A DNA stretch of 64,000 nt from Peterkaempfera bronchialis (GCF_003258605.2 NZ_CP031264.1:4960001-5024000), one strand, 5' to 3'; positions 36,161 through 46,410 are shown, counted from the stretch's first letter. Notes: generated by a model from the letters alone, not told the origin. Translations and numbers: made by a program.

Positions 36161-37702
36161 ATGCCAGAACGCCGCACTGTCGCCCTTGTCACGCTCGGAT
36201 GCGCCCGCAACGAGGTCGATTCCGAGGAACTCGCCGGGCGGCTGGAGGCCGACGGCTGGCAGCTCGTCCAGGACGCCGCCGACGCCGACGTCGCCGTCGT
36301 CAACACCTGCGGCTTTGTCGAGGCCGCCAAGAAGGACTCCGTGGACGCCCTGCTGGAGGCCAACGACCTCAAGGGCCACGGCCGCACCCAGGCCGTCGTC
36401 GCGGTCGGCTGCATGGCCGAGCGCTACGGCAAGGAGCTCGCCGAGGCGCTGCCCGAGGCCGACGCCGTGCTCGGTTTCGACGACTACGCCGACATCGCCG
36501 ACCGCCTCCAGACCATCCTCTCCGGCGGGCAGCACACCTCGCACGCCCCCCGCGACCGCCGCAAGCTGCTGCCGCTGACCCCGGTCGAGCGCCAGACCGC
36601 CGCCGCCGAGGTCGCCGTACCGGGGCATGGGACCGCCACCGGGTCCGACCGCCCGGAGGCGGGTCCGGAGGCGAGCGTGGACCTGGCCGACCTGCCGGCC
36701 GGGGTGGCTCCGGCGTCCGGGCCGCGCACGCTGCGGCGGCGGCTGGACGACTCCCCGGTGGCCTCGGTGAAGCTCGCCTCCGGCTGCGACCGCCGCTGCT
36801 CCTTCTGCGCCATCCCGGCCTTCCGGGGCTCCTTCCTCTCCCGCCGCCCCGCCGATGTGCTCTCCGAGACCCGCTGGCTCGCCGAGCAGGGCGTCCGCGA
36901 GGTCATGCTGGTCAGCGAGAACAACACCTCGTACGGCAAGGACCTCGGCGACATCCGGCTGCTGGAGACCCTGCTGCCCGAGCTGGCCGCCGTGGACGGC
37001 ATCGAGCGGGTACGGGTCAGCTACCTCCAGCCCGCCGAGATGCGGCCCGGCCTGATCGACGTGATGACCGGCACCCCGGGCGTGGTGCCCTACTTCGACC
37101 TCTCCTTCCAGCACTCCGCGCCCGCCGTGCTGCGCCGGATGCGCCGGTTCGGCGACACCGACCGCTTCCTGGAACTGCTGGAGACCATCCGGGGCAAGGC
37201 GCCCGAGGCCGGCGCCCGGTCCAACTTCATCGTCGGCTTCCCCGGCGAGACCGAGGCCGACCTGGCGGAGCTGGAGCGCTTCCTCACCCACGCCCGGCTG
37301 GACGCCATCGGCGTCTTCGGGTACTCCGACGAGGACGGCACCGAGGCGGCGGGCTACGACGGCAAGCTGCCCGACGACGAGGTGGCCGAGCGGCTGGCGC
37401 GGCTGACCCGGCTGGCCGAGGAGATGACCGCGCAGCGGGCCGAGGAGCGGATCGGCAGCGAGGTCGAGGTGCTGGTGGAGTCCCTGGAGGACGGCGTGGT
37501 GGAGGGCCGGGCGGCCCACCAGGCCCCGGAGACGGACGGCCTGACCACGCTGCTCGGCGCGGTGGACGCCAAGCCCGGACAGTTCGTCCGCGCCCGGGTG
37601 GTCGCCACCGAGGGCGTCGACCTGGTGGCCGAGCCGGTCGAAGGCCGTCAGCCAGTCGAAGGCCGTCAGCCGGTCGAAGGCCGTCAGGGGGCGGAGGCGT
37701 GA
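36161..37702 (+). CDS. rimO: Ribosomal protein S12 methylthiotransferase RimO
   Basis: 513 residues. Radical-SAM enzyme that adds a methylthio group to an aspartate of ribosomal protein S12. The N-terminal MTTase domain has the three cluster cysteines ([31 protein letters not shown]); the radical-SAM motif CDRRCSFC gives Cys209, Cys213, Cys216; a TRAM domain ends the protein. An insert of about 50 residues lies before the radical-SAM motif. The C-terminus carries a triple 18-bp repeat (PVEGRQ three times), absent from the core fold. The stop overlaps the GTG of pgsA (GTGA). Confidence 0.95.
   Translation: MPERRTVALVTLGCARNEVDSEELAGRLEADGWQLVQDAADADVAVVNTCGFVEAAKKDSVDALLEANDLKGHGRTQAVVAVGCMAERYGKELAEALPEADAVLGFDDYADIADRLQTILSGGQHTSHAPRDRRKLLPLTPVERQTAAAEVAVPGHGTATGSDRPEAGPEASVDLADLPAGVAPASGPRTLRRRLDDSPVASVKLASGCDRRCSFCAIPAFRGSFLSRRPADVLSETRWLAEQGVREVMLVSENNTSYGKDLGDIRLLETLLPELAAVDGIERVRVSYLQPAEMRPGLIDVMTGTPGVVPYFDLSFQHSAPAVLRRMRRFGDTDRFLELLETIRGKAPEAGARSNFIVGFPGETEADLAELERFLTHARLDAIGVFGYSDEDGTEAAGYDGKLPDDEVAERLARLTRLAEEMTAQRAEERIGSEVEVLVESLEDGVVEGRAAHQAPETDGLTTLLGAVDAKPGQFVRARVVATEGVDLVAEPVEGRQPVEGRQPVEGRQGAEA
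37634..37687 (+). repeat. 18-bp triple repeat at the rimO 3-prime end
   Basis: Three units CCGGTCGAAGGCCGTCAG (one base differs in the middle unit), coding PVEGRQ three times just before the stop. Confidence 0.9.
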
Positions 37703-38406
37703 CCGGAGCATCGGAGAGCGGCGGCAGAGGCGCCCGCCTGGGCGAGGTGGCCGCGGAGGCACTGGCCGAGCACCATGCGCCCGCGACCGCCCCGCCGGCG
37801 GAGGCCGTCCGCCCGGTGGAGCGCGCCGAGCCGCCACCGGACATCTGGAATGTGGCCAATCTGCTCACCATGGTGCGGCTGCTGCTGGTGCCGGTCTTCA
37901 CCGCGCTGCTCTTCGCCGCCGGCGGCCACGACCCCAAGTGGCGGTCGGTGGCCTGGGCGTCCTTCGCCATCGCCATGATCACCGACCTCTTCGACGGAGA
38001 GCTGGCCCGCCGCAAGGGGCTGGTGACCGACTTCGGCAAGATCGCCGACCCGATCGCCGACAAGGCGATCATGGGAGCGGCGCTGATCGGCCTCTCCGCC
38101 CTCGGCGACCTGCCCTGGTGGGTCACGGCCGTGATCCTCGCCCGCGAGCTGGGCATCACCCTGATGCGCTTCTGGGTGATCAGGCACGGGGTGATTCCGG
38201 CCAGTCGCGGCGGCAAGGTCAAGACGCTCACCCAGGGCATCGCCGTCGGCATGTATGTGCTGGAACTCACCGGCTGGCTGGCGACCGCGCGGGCGGTGCT
38301 GATGGGCGCGGCCGTGCTGCTCACCGTGGGCACCGGCGCGGACTACGTCCGCCAGGCGGTGCGGCTGCGCCGGGCCGGGCTTGCCAGGGCCCGCACCGGG
38401 GCATGA
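37699..38406 (+). CDS. pgsA: CDP-diacylglycerol--glycerol-3-phosphate 3-phosphatidyltransferase
   Basis: 235 residues from GTG 37699 (GTGA overlap with rimO, GCGGAGG upstream). A polar N-terminus of about 50 residues, then a CDP-alcohol phosphotransferase core with about five membrane helices and the signature D-x2-DG-x2-AR-x8-G-x3-D-x3-D seen as [13 protein letters not shown] followed by [12 protein letters not shown]. It makes phosphatidylglycerol-phosphate, the precursor of phosphatidylglycerol and cardiolipin. Between rimO and cinA, the usual actinobacterial order. Another CDP-alcohol specificity is possible but less likely. Confidence 0.92.
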   Translation: MTGASESGGRGARLGEVAAEALAEHHAPATAPPAEAVRPVERAEPPPDIWNVANLLTMVRLLLVPVFTALLFAAGGHDPKWRSVAWASFAIAMITDLFDGELARRKGLVTDFGKIADPIADKAIMGAALIGLSALGDLPWWVTAVILARELGITLMRFWVIRHGVIPASRGGKVKTLTQGIAVGMYVLELTGWLATARAVLMGAAVLLTVGTGADYVRQAVRLRRAGLARARTGA

Positions 38407-39023
38407 TCGGACCCATGGGCACCCCTTCCGCCGCGACCGAGCGCGATGCCACGGCCCCCGGCCTGGCTCGGCGGCTGCATGACGCCATGCGCGCGGCCGG
38501 TTCCACGGTCGCGGTGGCGGAGTCGCTCACCGGCGGTCTGCTGGCCGCCGAGCTGGTGGACGCCCCGGGTGCCTCCGCCACCTTCCGGGGCTCGGTGACC
38601 GCCTATGCCACCGACCTCAAGGCGTCGGTGCTGGGGGTGGACGCCGAACTGCTGGCCGCCGAGGGCGCCGTCCACCCCGAGGTCGCCTTGCAGATGGCGG
38701 AGGGCGTGCGGCGGCTGATGGGCGCCGTCTACGGAGTGGCCACCACCGGAGTGGCCGGACCCGAGCCCCAGGACGGGAAACCCGTGGGCACGGTGTATAT
38801 CGCCGTGGTCGGACCTGAGGGAAGTGCGGTCAGTTCGCCCCGGCTGTCGGGGGAGCGTGCCACAATCCGACGCAAGACGGTGACCGCTGCCCTGGAGCTG
38901 CTCCGCGACCAGCTGCGGCCGACCGCCGCAGCCGGGGGAGGGGTTAGTTCCGGCGGTACCACCGGGAAGAAGCCCAGTAGCGGAATCCAGTGGCGGAATC
39001 CGGCAGCGGAATCCGGCAGTTGA
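38403..39023 (+). CDS. cinA: CinA C-terminal domain protein (nicotinamide-nucleotide amidase type)
   Basis: 206 residues; only the CinA-C/PncC domain, without the N-terminal MoCF domain. [55 protein letters not shown] and [21 protein letters not shown] are the family blocks. It deamidates nicotinamide mononucleotide in the pyridine nucleotide cycle. ATGA overlap with pgsA. The last about 25 residues are a low-complexity tail encoded by a 13-bp repeat array that runs across the stop codon. Confidence 0.92.
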   Translation: MIGPMGTPSAATERDATAPGLARRLHDAMRAAGSTVAVAESLTGGLLAAELVDAPGASATFRGSVTAYATDLKASVLGVDAELLAAEGAVHPEVALQMAEGVRRLMGAVYGVATTGVAGPEPQDGKPVGTVYIAVVGPEGSAVSSPRLSGERATIRRKTVTAALELLRDQLRPTAAAGGGVSSGGTTGKKPSSGIQWRNPAAESGS

Positions 39024-39026
39024 ACC
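38975..39026 (+). repeat. 13-bp tandem repeat across the cinA stop codon
   Basis: Four units: CAGTAGCGGAATC, CAGTGGCGGAATC, CGGCAGCGGAATC, CGGCAGTTGAACC. The stop of cinA lies in the last unit. Confidence 0.8.
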
Positions 39027-39152
39027 CAGCAGTAGACCCATCCGCCCGGGACGACGGACACCCGTCCATACCGGGAACCACAGGGGAGGGACCATGCGTA
39101 CAGCCCAGAGTGAACACGACCATGGTCCCCGCACGTGAAGCGGGCAAGGCGG

Positions 39153-39158
39153 TACGGT
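39153..39158 (+). promoter_or_regulatory. -10 element upstream of clgR
   Basis: TACGGT followed by 6 nt and a GTG (39165) that opens a 13-codon ORF ending in the clgR start. Transcription from here would begin at that GTG. Confidence 0.45.
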
Positions 39159-39164
39159 GGGGAC

Positions 39165-39206
39165 GTGACGTCTCGATCCGCGGTCCGAGGAGGGAGCCAC
39201 CGATGA
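39165..39206 (+). CDS. Leaderless 13-codon upstream ORF coupled to clgR
   Basis: GTG 39165 through TGA 39204-39206; peptide [13 protein letters not shown]. The -10 element 6 nt upstream suits leaderless translation. Its stop overlaps the clgR ATG (ATGA at 39203-39206), and the clgR ribosome binding site GAGGAGGGAG lies within it. Translation could feed ribosomes to clgR or control access to its start. Not tested. Confidence 0.4.
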   Translation: MTSRSAVRGGSHR

Positions 39207-39565
39207 TCCTGCTCCGTCGCCTACTGGGTGACGTGCTGCGTCGGCAGCGCCAGCGTCAGGGCCGTACCCTCCGCGAGGTGTCCGCCGCAGCACGGGTGTC
39301 GCTCGGGTACCTGTCCGAGGTCGAGCGTGGGCAGAAGGAGGCATCCTCCGAGCTGCTCTCCGCCATCTGCGACGCGCTGGACGTCCGTATGTCGGAGGTC
39401 ATGCGCGAGGTGAGCGACGAGCTGTCGCTCGCGGAGCTGGCCGCCGGCGAGCCGGTGCGGCCGGTGCTGGAGCCCGTCCCCGTCCCCGGCCCCGCTGCCG
39501 ACCGGATGAGTTCCATCACGCAGAAGACCGCCCAGGCAGCAGCCGTCGACGTGGTCGCCGCCTGA
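39203..39565 (+). CDS. clgR: Clp gene regulator ClgR (XRE-type HTH)
   Basis: 120 residues. A single Cro/C1-type HTH ([42 protein letters not shown], residues 6-50) and an Ala-rich tail ending VDVVAA. ClgR activates clp protease genes in actinobacteria and is itself degraded by ClpP through its C-terminal alanines; the last two residues here are Ala-Ala. ATG 39203 with GGAGGGAG upstream. It follows cinA and precedes dps. A 13-codon ORF overlaps its start. Confidence 0.9.
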   Translation: MILLRRLLGDVLRRQRQRQGRTLREVSAAARVSLGYLSEVERGQKEASSELLSAICDALDVRMSEVMREVSDELSLAELAAGEPVRPVLEPVPVPGPAADRMSSITQKTAQAAAVDVVAA

Positions 39566-39627
39566 CCGGGGTTCGCGCGGGCCCTGCCCGATTGCTCCAC
39601 CGGATCGTGGGCAGGAGCCCGTTGCCG

Positions 39628-39649
39628 CGCCGGAGTGCCAGCTCCGGCG
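39628..39649 (+). terminator. Hairpin between clgR and dps
   Basis: CGCCGGAG and CTCCGGCG separated by 6 nt, 62 nt after the clgR stop and 68 nt before dps. It may end the clgR transcript or lie in the dps leader. Confidence 0.4.
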
Positions 39650-39717
39650 GGTGCGATCGAATCCCCGGTTGCCCGGGGCGGCCGGGTGCCGCTCGGGGCG
39701 GGAGGAGCCACCCAGAG

Positions 39718-40191
39718 ATGACCGTCGTCAAGAGCCCGCTCTCCGACAGTGACCGCGAGATCACCGGCAATGCCCTCCAGAGCGCACTGGTGGATCTGCT
39801 GGATCTCTCCCTGGTTGCCAAGCAGGCCCACTGGAATCTGATCGGTCCGCGTTTCCGCTCCATCCATCTGCAGCTGGACGAGGTCGTCAGCACGGCCCGC
39901 AACTACGCCGACACGGTGGCCGAGCGGGCCGCCGCGATCGGGGTCAATCCGGACGGCCGGGCCGCCACCGTCGCCAAGACCAGCGGCCTGCCCGACTTCC
40001 CCTCGGGCTGGGTGCGGGACACCGATGTGGTCCAGGCGCTGGTGGAGGCGTTCAACGCGGTGATCGGCCGGATGCGCGAGCGCATCGCGGCCACCGAGAA
40101 GCCGGATCCGGTCAGTCAGGATCTCTTCATCGGCCTTGCCGCCGAGCTTGAAAAGGAAGCCTGGATGTTCCAGGTGGAGAACATGAGCTGA
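39718..40191 (+). CDS. dps: Dps-family DNA-binding ferritin-like protein
   Basis: 157 residues, one four-helix bundle. The ferroxidase/interface residues of Dps are in LVAKQAHWNLIGPRFRSIHLQLDEVVSTARNYADTVAERAAAIG (His, His, Asp and Glu of neighbouring subunits). Twelve subunits form a shell that oxidises and stores iron using hydrogen peroxide and can coat DNA. Both N- and C-terminal tails are short and not Lys-rich, so DNA binding may be weak. ATG 39718, GGAGGAG upstream. Followed by a strong hairpin. Confidence 0.95.
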   Translation: MTVVKSPLSDSDREITGNALQSALVDLLDLSLVAKQAHWNLIGPRFRSIHLQLDEVVSTARNYADTVAERAAAIGVNPDGRAATVAKTSGLPDFPSGWVRDTDVVQALVEAFNAVIGRMRERIAATEKPDPVSQDLFIGLAAELEKEAWMFQVENMS

Positions 40192-40206
40192 GCTGAGCCC
40201 GGCCGA

Positions 40207-40240
40207 CGGCGGCCGCACCGCGGTAGGGGTGCGGCCGCCG
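40207..40240 (+). terminator. Hairpin terminator after dps
   Basis: CGGCGGCCGCACC (40207-40219) pairs perfectly with GGTGCGGCCGCCG (40228-40240), loop 8 nt, 15 nt past the dps stop. Confidence 0.8.
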
Positions 40241-40313
40241 AGGTGTGCACCGGCCCGGATCTCCCACCCGTGTTCCACGACCGGCCCTGCGGAAGGCCCA
40301 AGGAGGCGGTTCC

Positions 40314-40742
40314 ATGTGCCGACTCCCGCTGTCCCGCCGAGTGCTCCTTCGAGTGCCCCACCGTGTTCCCCGCCGAGTTTCCCGGCGCCGGCCGGCTGTC
40401 TGGGCCGCCTCGGCCGCCGGATCGGCGCTCTGCTGGTGGGCGCTGCTGAGCGGCGCCGTACACCCCGAGGCGGCGGGGGTCGCCCTGGCGGCGCTGGCGG
40501 GCGGCGGCTGGAGCCTGAGCCTGCTGCCCGTGCACTGCAACCGGCGGCGCACCGGCCCGGACCGGCGCTTCCGTGGGCCGCTCCGGCCGGTCGGCGGCGC
40601 GGGGCCCAGAGACTCGGGGTTCGGCGGCGCGGGGCCCAGAGACTCGGGGTTCAGCGGCGCGGAGGCCCCGGCCGGGTCGACCGGGTCGGCTGCTGCGGGG
40701 CCGGGGACGGGCCCCGCTGGCAGGCGGGACACCAGTAGGTGA
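40314..40742 (+). CDS. Small predicted membrane protein of unknown function
   Basis: 142 residues. The ATG at 40314 has AAGGAGGCGG just upstream, a strong ribosome binding site. A basic Arg-rich start is followed by two hydrophobic stretches (WAASAAGSALCWWALLSGAV and AAGVALAALAGGGWSLSLL), then a Gly/Pro-rich tail with a duplicated GGAGPRDSGF encoded by a 30-bp tandem repeat. The last 92 bases overlap the 3-prime end of nei on the other strand, so the true end may be earlier. No family recognised. Confidence 0.5.
   Translation: MCRLPLSRRVLLRVPHRVPRRVSRRRPAVWAASAAGSALCWWALLSGAVHPEAAGVALAALAGGGWSLSLLPVHCNRRRTGPDRRFRGPLRPVGGAGPRDSGFGGAGPRDSGFSGAEAPAGSTGSAAAGPGTGPAGRRDTSR
40591..40660. repeat. 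30-bp tandem repeat
   Basis: Two exact 30-bp units (40591-40620, 40621-40650) and the first third of another, between the dps and nei genes and within the small membrane protein frame. Confidence 0.9.
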
Positions 40743-41493
40743 CCCGTTCCTGCGAGGGGTCGGTCCGCTCGGCGACGGCGACCGGGGTGCCGCAGCGCAG
40801 GCAGGGGCGCCCCGCGCGGCCGTAGACCCAGTGCTGCCGGCCGGGCCGGGTGTCACCGGTGGTGATGTGGCCGTGCCGCAGCTTGTTGGCGTCCAGCGCC
40901 CGGTGTGCCAGGTCGACCAGCCGCTCGGGCCGGGCCACCTCGCCCACCGGCGTCCACGGGGTGACCCCGCGCAGAAAGCAGAGCTCGCACCGGTAGACAT
41001 TGCCGATCCCGGCCATGACCCGCTGGTCCAGCAGCGCGTCGCCCACCGGTCGGTCGGGCTGTGCCCGCAGGCGGCGCAGCGCCTCGTCCGGATCCCAGTC
41101 CGGGCCGAGCAGGTCCGGGCCCAGATGGCCGACCGCCTGCGGCTCGTCCTCGGTGCGGAGCAGTTCCAGGACGGGCAGGCGGTAGCCGACGGCGGTGTGG
41201 TCGGCGTTGCCGAGGACGGCCCTGACCTGCCAGTCGGGGCCGCCGCGCCAGCGCTCCCCGGCGCGGTAGACCTGCCAGCGGCCTTCCATCCGCAGATGGG
41301 TGTGGAGGGTCCAGCCGTCCTCGATGCGGATCAGCAGATGCTTGCCCCGGGGGAAGACCTCGGTCACCTGCCGGCCGGTGAGGTCCACGGTGGCCAGTCG
41401 GGGCACCCGCAGGTCGGTCACGGTCAGCGCCCGGCCCGCGAGCGCCTCGCGGAGCCGGGTGGCGGTGAGGAAGAGGGTGTCGCCTTCGGGCAC
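40651..41493 (-). CDS. nei: Formamidopyrimidine/endonuclease VIII-like DNA glycosylase
   Basis: 280 residues from GTG 41493. The mature N-terminus Pro2-Glu3 (PEGDTLFLTATRLREALAG) is the catalytic site of the Fpg/Nei family: Pro2 forms the Schiff base with the lesion sugar. The H2TH region (LLDQRVMAGIGNVYRCELCFL) and the C-terminal zinc finger (CLRCGTPV ... YWCPACQ) are present. PEGD at the start is typical of the actinobacterial Nei2-like branch. It removes oxidised bases and cuts the strand. CATCAT lies 6 nt before the GTG, so the transcript may be leaderless. The frame runs without a stop into the upstream lhr gene, which is a frame accident and not a fusion. Confidence 0.9.
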   Translation of the reverse strand: MPEGDTLFLTATRLREALAGRALTVTDLRVPRLATVDLTGRQVTEVFPRGKHLLIRIEDGWTLHTHLRMEGRWQVYRAGERWRGGPDWQVRAVLGNADHTAVGYRLPVLELLRTEDEPQAVGHLGPDLLGPDWDPDEALRRLRAQPDRPVGDALLDQRVMAGIGNVYRCELCFLRGVTPWTPVGEVARPERLVDLAHRALDANKLRHGHITTGDTRPGRQHWVYGRAGRPCLRCGTPVAVAERTDPSQERVTYWCPACQRGPSPAPQQPTRSTRPGPPRR

Positions 41494-41584
41494 AGGTCCA
41501 TGATGCCGCGTGCGCCCTGGTCCAGCGCGTTCGGCTGATGGCGGCGGCGAGTTGACGGTGCGTCGGGAGGGGACTGATCGAGGG

Positions 41585-44500
41585 TCAGTTGCGGAGCCGG
41601 AGGCCACGGGGGGTGGGGTGGAAGCCGGATGCCTCCAGGGCGCGGCCGAGGGGGGAGGTGAGCGCGGCTTCGCCGTTGGCCCGCTCCACGGTGACCTTGC
41701 CCAGCGCGCCCTCCTGGACCGCCAGGGCCAGGGCGTCGGTGGCGCGTTGCAGCTGTTCCGCGTGGTCGGTCCAGGCGAGCAGGGATTTGCCGCCGCGCTC
41801 CACATAGAGCGCCAGCTCGCCGTCGACCAGGACCACCAGGGCGCCCGCCTTTCGGCCGGGCTTGTGGGCCGACTTGGCGTTCTGCGTGCCGGAGGCGCCG
41901 GGCGGATCGGGCCAGGGGAGGGCCGCGCCATAGGCGTTGGCGGGGTCGGCGGCGGCCAGCACCAGGGCCCGGGAGCGGTCGTCGGGGCGGGCGGGGTGGG
42001 TGAGGTGGGCAGGGTGGCCGCTCTGCGGGGGCGCCCCGGCCGCCCAGCTGCCGCTGCCGGGGCGGGAGTGCGCTCCAGGGCGCTGTGGACGGCCCGCAGC
42101 CGGTCGATCGCGCCGTCGGTGGCGAACTGGGCGGCGCCCAGCCCGTCCACCACATAGCCGCGCCGGGTGCGGCCGTTCTCCTCGAAGGCGGCGAGCACCC
42201 GGTAGGCGGCGGCGAAGCCCCCGGGCACCCGCTCGGCGGCGACCGCGCCCCGGGTGACCACGCCGTGCCGGTCGAGCAGGGTCTGGGCGAGCGCGGTGGC
42301 GCGCAGGGTGGGGTCGCCGATCCGCTCGGGAAGCAGCGACCAGCGGCCGGCGGTGGTGGGCGGCCCGGTACGGGAGGTCCGCCCGGCCCGGCCGCCGAAG
42401 GCGCGGCCGGCGCCGCCGATCCGCCCGCGCGGGACGGCGCGCGGTGCCCGGTGGGCGGTGGACCCGGCGGTGCGGCCGGAGCCCAGCAGGGCCCGCATGG
42501 GGCTCAGGGTGTCATTGGTGGCATACCCGGCCCAGGCGAGGTCCCAGAGCGCGTCGGCCAGGTCCGGATCGGACGGCGGCGGCGCTCCGGCGGCGGTCGC
42601 GGTGGCCGCCGCGCGGTCGGCGAGCTGGCGAAAGAAGAGGCCGTAGCCGCCCGCCAGGGCGTCCAGCAGCGCGCGGTGGACGGGGGTGGTCTCCAGCGGC
42701 AGCGGCTCGGGGAGCAGCAGGGGCGCGGCGTCGGCGAGGTAGAGCGAGACCCAGCCGTCCTTGCCGGGCAGGGCTCCGGCGCCGGACCAGACCACCTCGC
42801 CGGCGGCGGTGAGCTCGTCCAGCATCGCGGGGGCGTAGTCGAGCATCCGGGTGGGCAGCACCAGCTTCTCCAGGGCGGAGGCGGGCACCGGGGCGCCCTG
42901 GAGCTGTTCCACCGCGCGGACCAGCCCGTCGATGCCGCGCAGCCGACCGGGGCCGATGTGCTGCCACTGGGGGAGGAAGGCGGCGAGGGAGCGGGGCGGC
43001 ACCGGCTCGACCTCATGGCGCAGGGCGGCCAGCGAGCGGCGGCGCAGTCGGCGCAGTACCTCGCTGTCGCACCACTCGGTGCCGCTGCCGCCGGGGCGGA
43101 ACTCGCCCTGCACGATCCGGCCGGTGGCGGCCAGCCGGTGCAGAGCCCCGGTGACCACGGCGGTGCCGAGGCCGTAGCGGGCGGCGGCGTCGGCGGCGGT
43201 GAACGGGCCGTGGGTGCGGGCGTGGCGGGCGAGCAGGTCGCCCAGCGGGTCCTTGACCGGCTCGGTGAACGCCTCCGGGATGCCGACCGGCAGCGGGGTG
43301 CCCAGCGCGTCCCGCAGCCGCCCGGCGTCCTCGATGGCGGCCCAGCGCTCCTCTCCGGCGATGCGTACCCGGATGGCGCGGCGGGCCGCCTCCAGGGCGG
43401 TGGCCCAGTCGGCCTCGGCGCCCCGCTCGGCCAGTTCGGCGGTGGTGAGCGGGCCGAGCAGCCGCAGGGCGTCGGCGAGGGCCTCGGCGTCCTTGATCCG
43501 GCGGTCGGGGGCGAGCCGCTGGAGCTCGGCCTCCAGCTCGGCGAGGACGTCGGGGTCGAGTAGTTCCCGCAGCTCTGCCTGGCCGAGCAGTTCGGCGAGC
43601 AGCCGGGAGTCCAGCGAGAGTGCGGAGGCACGCCGCTCGGCCAGCGGTGAGTCGCCCTCGTACAGGAACTGGGCGACATAGCCGAAGAGCAGTGAGCGGG
43701 CGAAGGGGGACGGCTCGGGGGTGGTGACCTCGACCAGCCGGACCCTGCGGGTCTCGATGTCGCGCATCAGCTCGACCAGACCGGGGACGTCGAAGACGTC
43801 CTGGAGGCATTCGCGGACGGCCTCCAGCACGATCGGGAAGGAGCCGAACTCGGATGCCACCTGGAGCAGTTGGGAGGCCCGCTGGCGCTGCTGCCACAGC
43901 GGGGTGCGGCGGCCCGGGCTGCGGCGCGGCAGCAGCAGGGCGCGGGCGGCGCACTCGCGGAACCGGGAGGCGAACAGCGCCGAGCCGCCGACCTGCTCGG
44001 TGACCAACTGCTCCACCTCGCCGGGGTCGAAGACGGCGGCGTCGGCGCCCAGCGGCGCCTCGTCGGCGGGGGGTGCGGGCAGTTCCGTGAACGGGTCGGG
44101 GAGGTCGCCGTCCGGGGGGAAGTCCATCAGGTCGGCGTCGGGCAGCCGCAGCACGATGCCGTCGTCGGCGTGCATCACCTGGGCGTCCAGCCCATAGCGC
44201 TCGCGCAGCCTGGCCCCCAGCGCCAGCGCCCAGGGGGCGTGCACCTGGGCGCCGAAGGGGGAGTGCACGGCGATCCGCCAGTCGCCCAGCTCGTCGCGGA
44301 AGCGCTCCACCACCACGGTGCGGTCGTCGGGGATGTGGCCGCATGCCTGGCGCTGCTCGGTGAGGTAGGAGAGCACATTGTCGGCGGCCCATGCGTCCAG
44401 CCCGGCGGCGAGCAGCCGCTCACGGGCGGCGTCCGGTGCCAGGCCGCCGATCTCGCGGAGGAAGGCGCCGACGGCGCGGCCCAGCTCCAGCGGGCGGCCC

Positions 44501-46386
44501 AGCGCGTCGCCGTGCCAGAACGGCAGCTTGCCGGGGATGCCGGGGGCGGGGGAGACCAGGACCCGGTCGTGGGTGATGTCCTCGATCCGCCAGGAGGTGG
44601 TGCCCAGCGTGAAGACATCGCCGACGCGTGACTCGTAGACCATCTCCTCGTCCAGCTCGCCGACCCTTCCGCCGCCCTTCCGCTTGGCGTCGGGCGCGGC
44701 GGCGCCGGCCAGGAAGACCCCGAAGAGGCCCCGGTCGGGGATGGTGCCGCCGGAGGTGACCGCGAGCCGCTGTGCGCCGGGGCGGCCGGTGAGCGTGGAC
44801 GCCACCCGGTCCCAGACCAGCCGGGGGCGCAGCTCGGCGAAGGCGTCGGAGGGGTAGCGCCCGGCCAGCATGTCCAGCACCGCCTCGTACGCGGACTGCG
44901 GCAGCGCGGCGAACGGCGCCGCCCGGCGGACCAGGGCCAGCAGCTCGTCGGCGTCCCAGGTGTCCATGGCGGTGATGGCGACGATCTGCTGGGCGAGGAC
45001 GTCCAGCGGGTTCCGCGGGATGCGCAGGGACTCGATCCGGCCCTGGCGCATCCGCTCGGTGACCACGGCGGCCTGCACCAGGTCGCCCCGGTACTTGGGG
45101 AAGACCACGCCGGTGGAGACCGCGCCGACCTGGTGTCCGGCGCGGCCGACCCGCTGGAGCCCGGAGGCCACCGAGGGCGGCGACTCGACCTGGACCACCA
45201 GGTCGACGGCGCCCATGTCGATGCCCAGCTCCAGGCTGGAGGTGGCGACCACGGCGGGCAGCAGCCCGGCCTTGAGCTGCTCCTCGACGGCGGCGCGCTG
45301 CTCCTTGGAGACCGAGCCGTGGTGGGCGCGGGCGAGCACCGGGGGCGCTGCCCGGTCGGCCCCGGCACCGGCTCCTGCTCCTGCTCCGGCCCCGGGCTGC
45401 GCCTCGCCGGTGGCGCGCTCCTGGGCGATCTCATTGAGCCGGTTGCAGAGCCGCTCGGCGAGCCGCCGGGAGTTGGCGAAGACGATGGTGGAGCGGTGCT
45501 GCTGCACCAGGTCGGTGACCCGCTCCTCGACATGGGGCCAGATGGACGCTCCTCCGCCCTGTTGGGGCGGGCCGCCCTGGTCCTGGGGCAGGCCGCCGGA
45601 GAGCTCGCCCAGGTCCTCCACCGGGACCACCACGGAGAGGTCGAACTCCTTGGCGGAGGGCGGCTGCACCACGGTCACCTTGCGCTGCGGACTCAGGAAC
45701 CGGGCCACCTCGTCCACCGGCCGCACGGTGGCGGAGAGCCCGATCCGCCGGGCGGGGCGCTCCAGCAGCTGGTCCAGCCGCTCCAGGGTGAGGGCGAGGT
45801 GGGCGCCGCGCTTGGTACCGGCGACCGCGTGCACCTCGTCCAGGATCACCGTCTCCACCCCGCGCAGCGCCTCCCGGGCGGCGGAGGTGAGCAGCAGGAA
45901 GAGCGATTCGGGGGTGGTGATCAGGATGTCCGGCGGGTGGGTGGTGAAGCGGCGCCGCTCGGCGGGCGGGGTGTCGCCGGAGCGGATGGCGACCTGTACG
46001 TCGGGCTCGGGCAGGCCGAGCCGTACCGAGGTCTGCCGCAGGCCGGTGAGGGGGGCGCGCAGATTGCGCTCCACGTCGACGGCCAGCGCCTTCATCGGTG
46101 AGACATAGAGGACCCGGCAGCGCCGCCTGGCGTCGGCGGGCGGCGGGGTGGTGGCGAGGCGGTCGAGTGCGGCGAGGAAGGCGGCCAGGGTCTTGCCGGA
46201 CCCCGTGGGCGCGACCACCAGGACGTCGGAGCCCTCGCCGATGGCCTGCCAGGCGCCGGCCTGGGCGGCGGTGGGCGCGGGGAAGGCACCACTGAACCAG
46301 GCCCGGGTCGCGGGGGAGAACCCGGCCAGCGGGTCGCCGGGCGCTGCGGGGTCGGGCTGCGGGTCGGGGGCGGTGCGTGGTGCCAT
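41585..46386 (-). CDS. lhr: Lhr-family ATP-dependent helicase, reading frame broken near the 3-prime end
   Basis: About 1600 residues. Superfamily 2 helicase: Walker A APTGSGKTLAAFLAALD, DEVH box ILDEVHAVAGTKRGAHLA, SAT motif (IGLSATVRPVDEVA), RecA2 domain (HHGSVSKEQRAAVEEQLKAG, SLELGIDMGAVDLVVQ, QRVGRAGHQ), then winged-helix and the long Lhr C-terminal region. It remodels nucleic acid in repair, moving 3-prime to 5-prime. ATG 46386 is 6 nt after CACCAT (leaderless). From about 42085 to 42000 the coding changes frame: good family sequence continues as RPDDRSRALVLAAADPANAYG in the next frame and ends at 41585. The length is 3n+2, as if one base were missing. Confidence 0.85.
42000..42085 (-). 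other. Site of the apparent lhr frameshift
   Basis: Upstream frame ends its plausible sequence at ALERTPAP; the downstream frame is plausible from HSRPGSGSWAAGAPPQSGHPA onward. Homopolymer G and C runs lie in between (for example at about 42027-42037). Confidence 0.7.
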
Positions 46387-46410
46387 GCCCCCATGGTGCC
46401 GCGCGCCACT

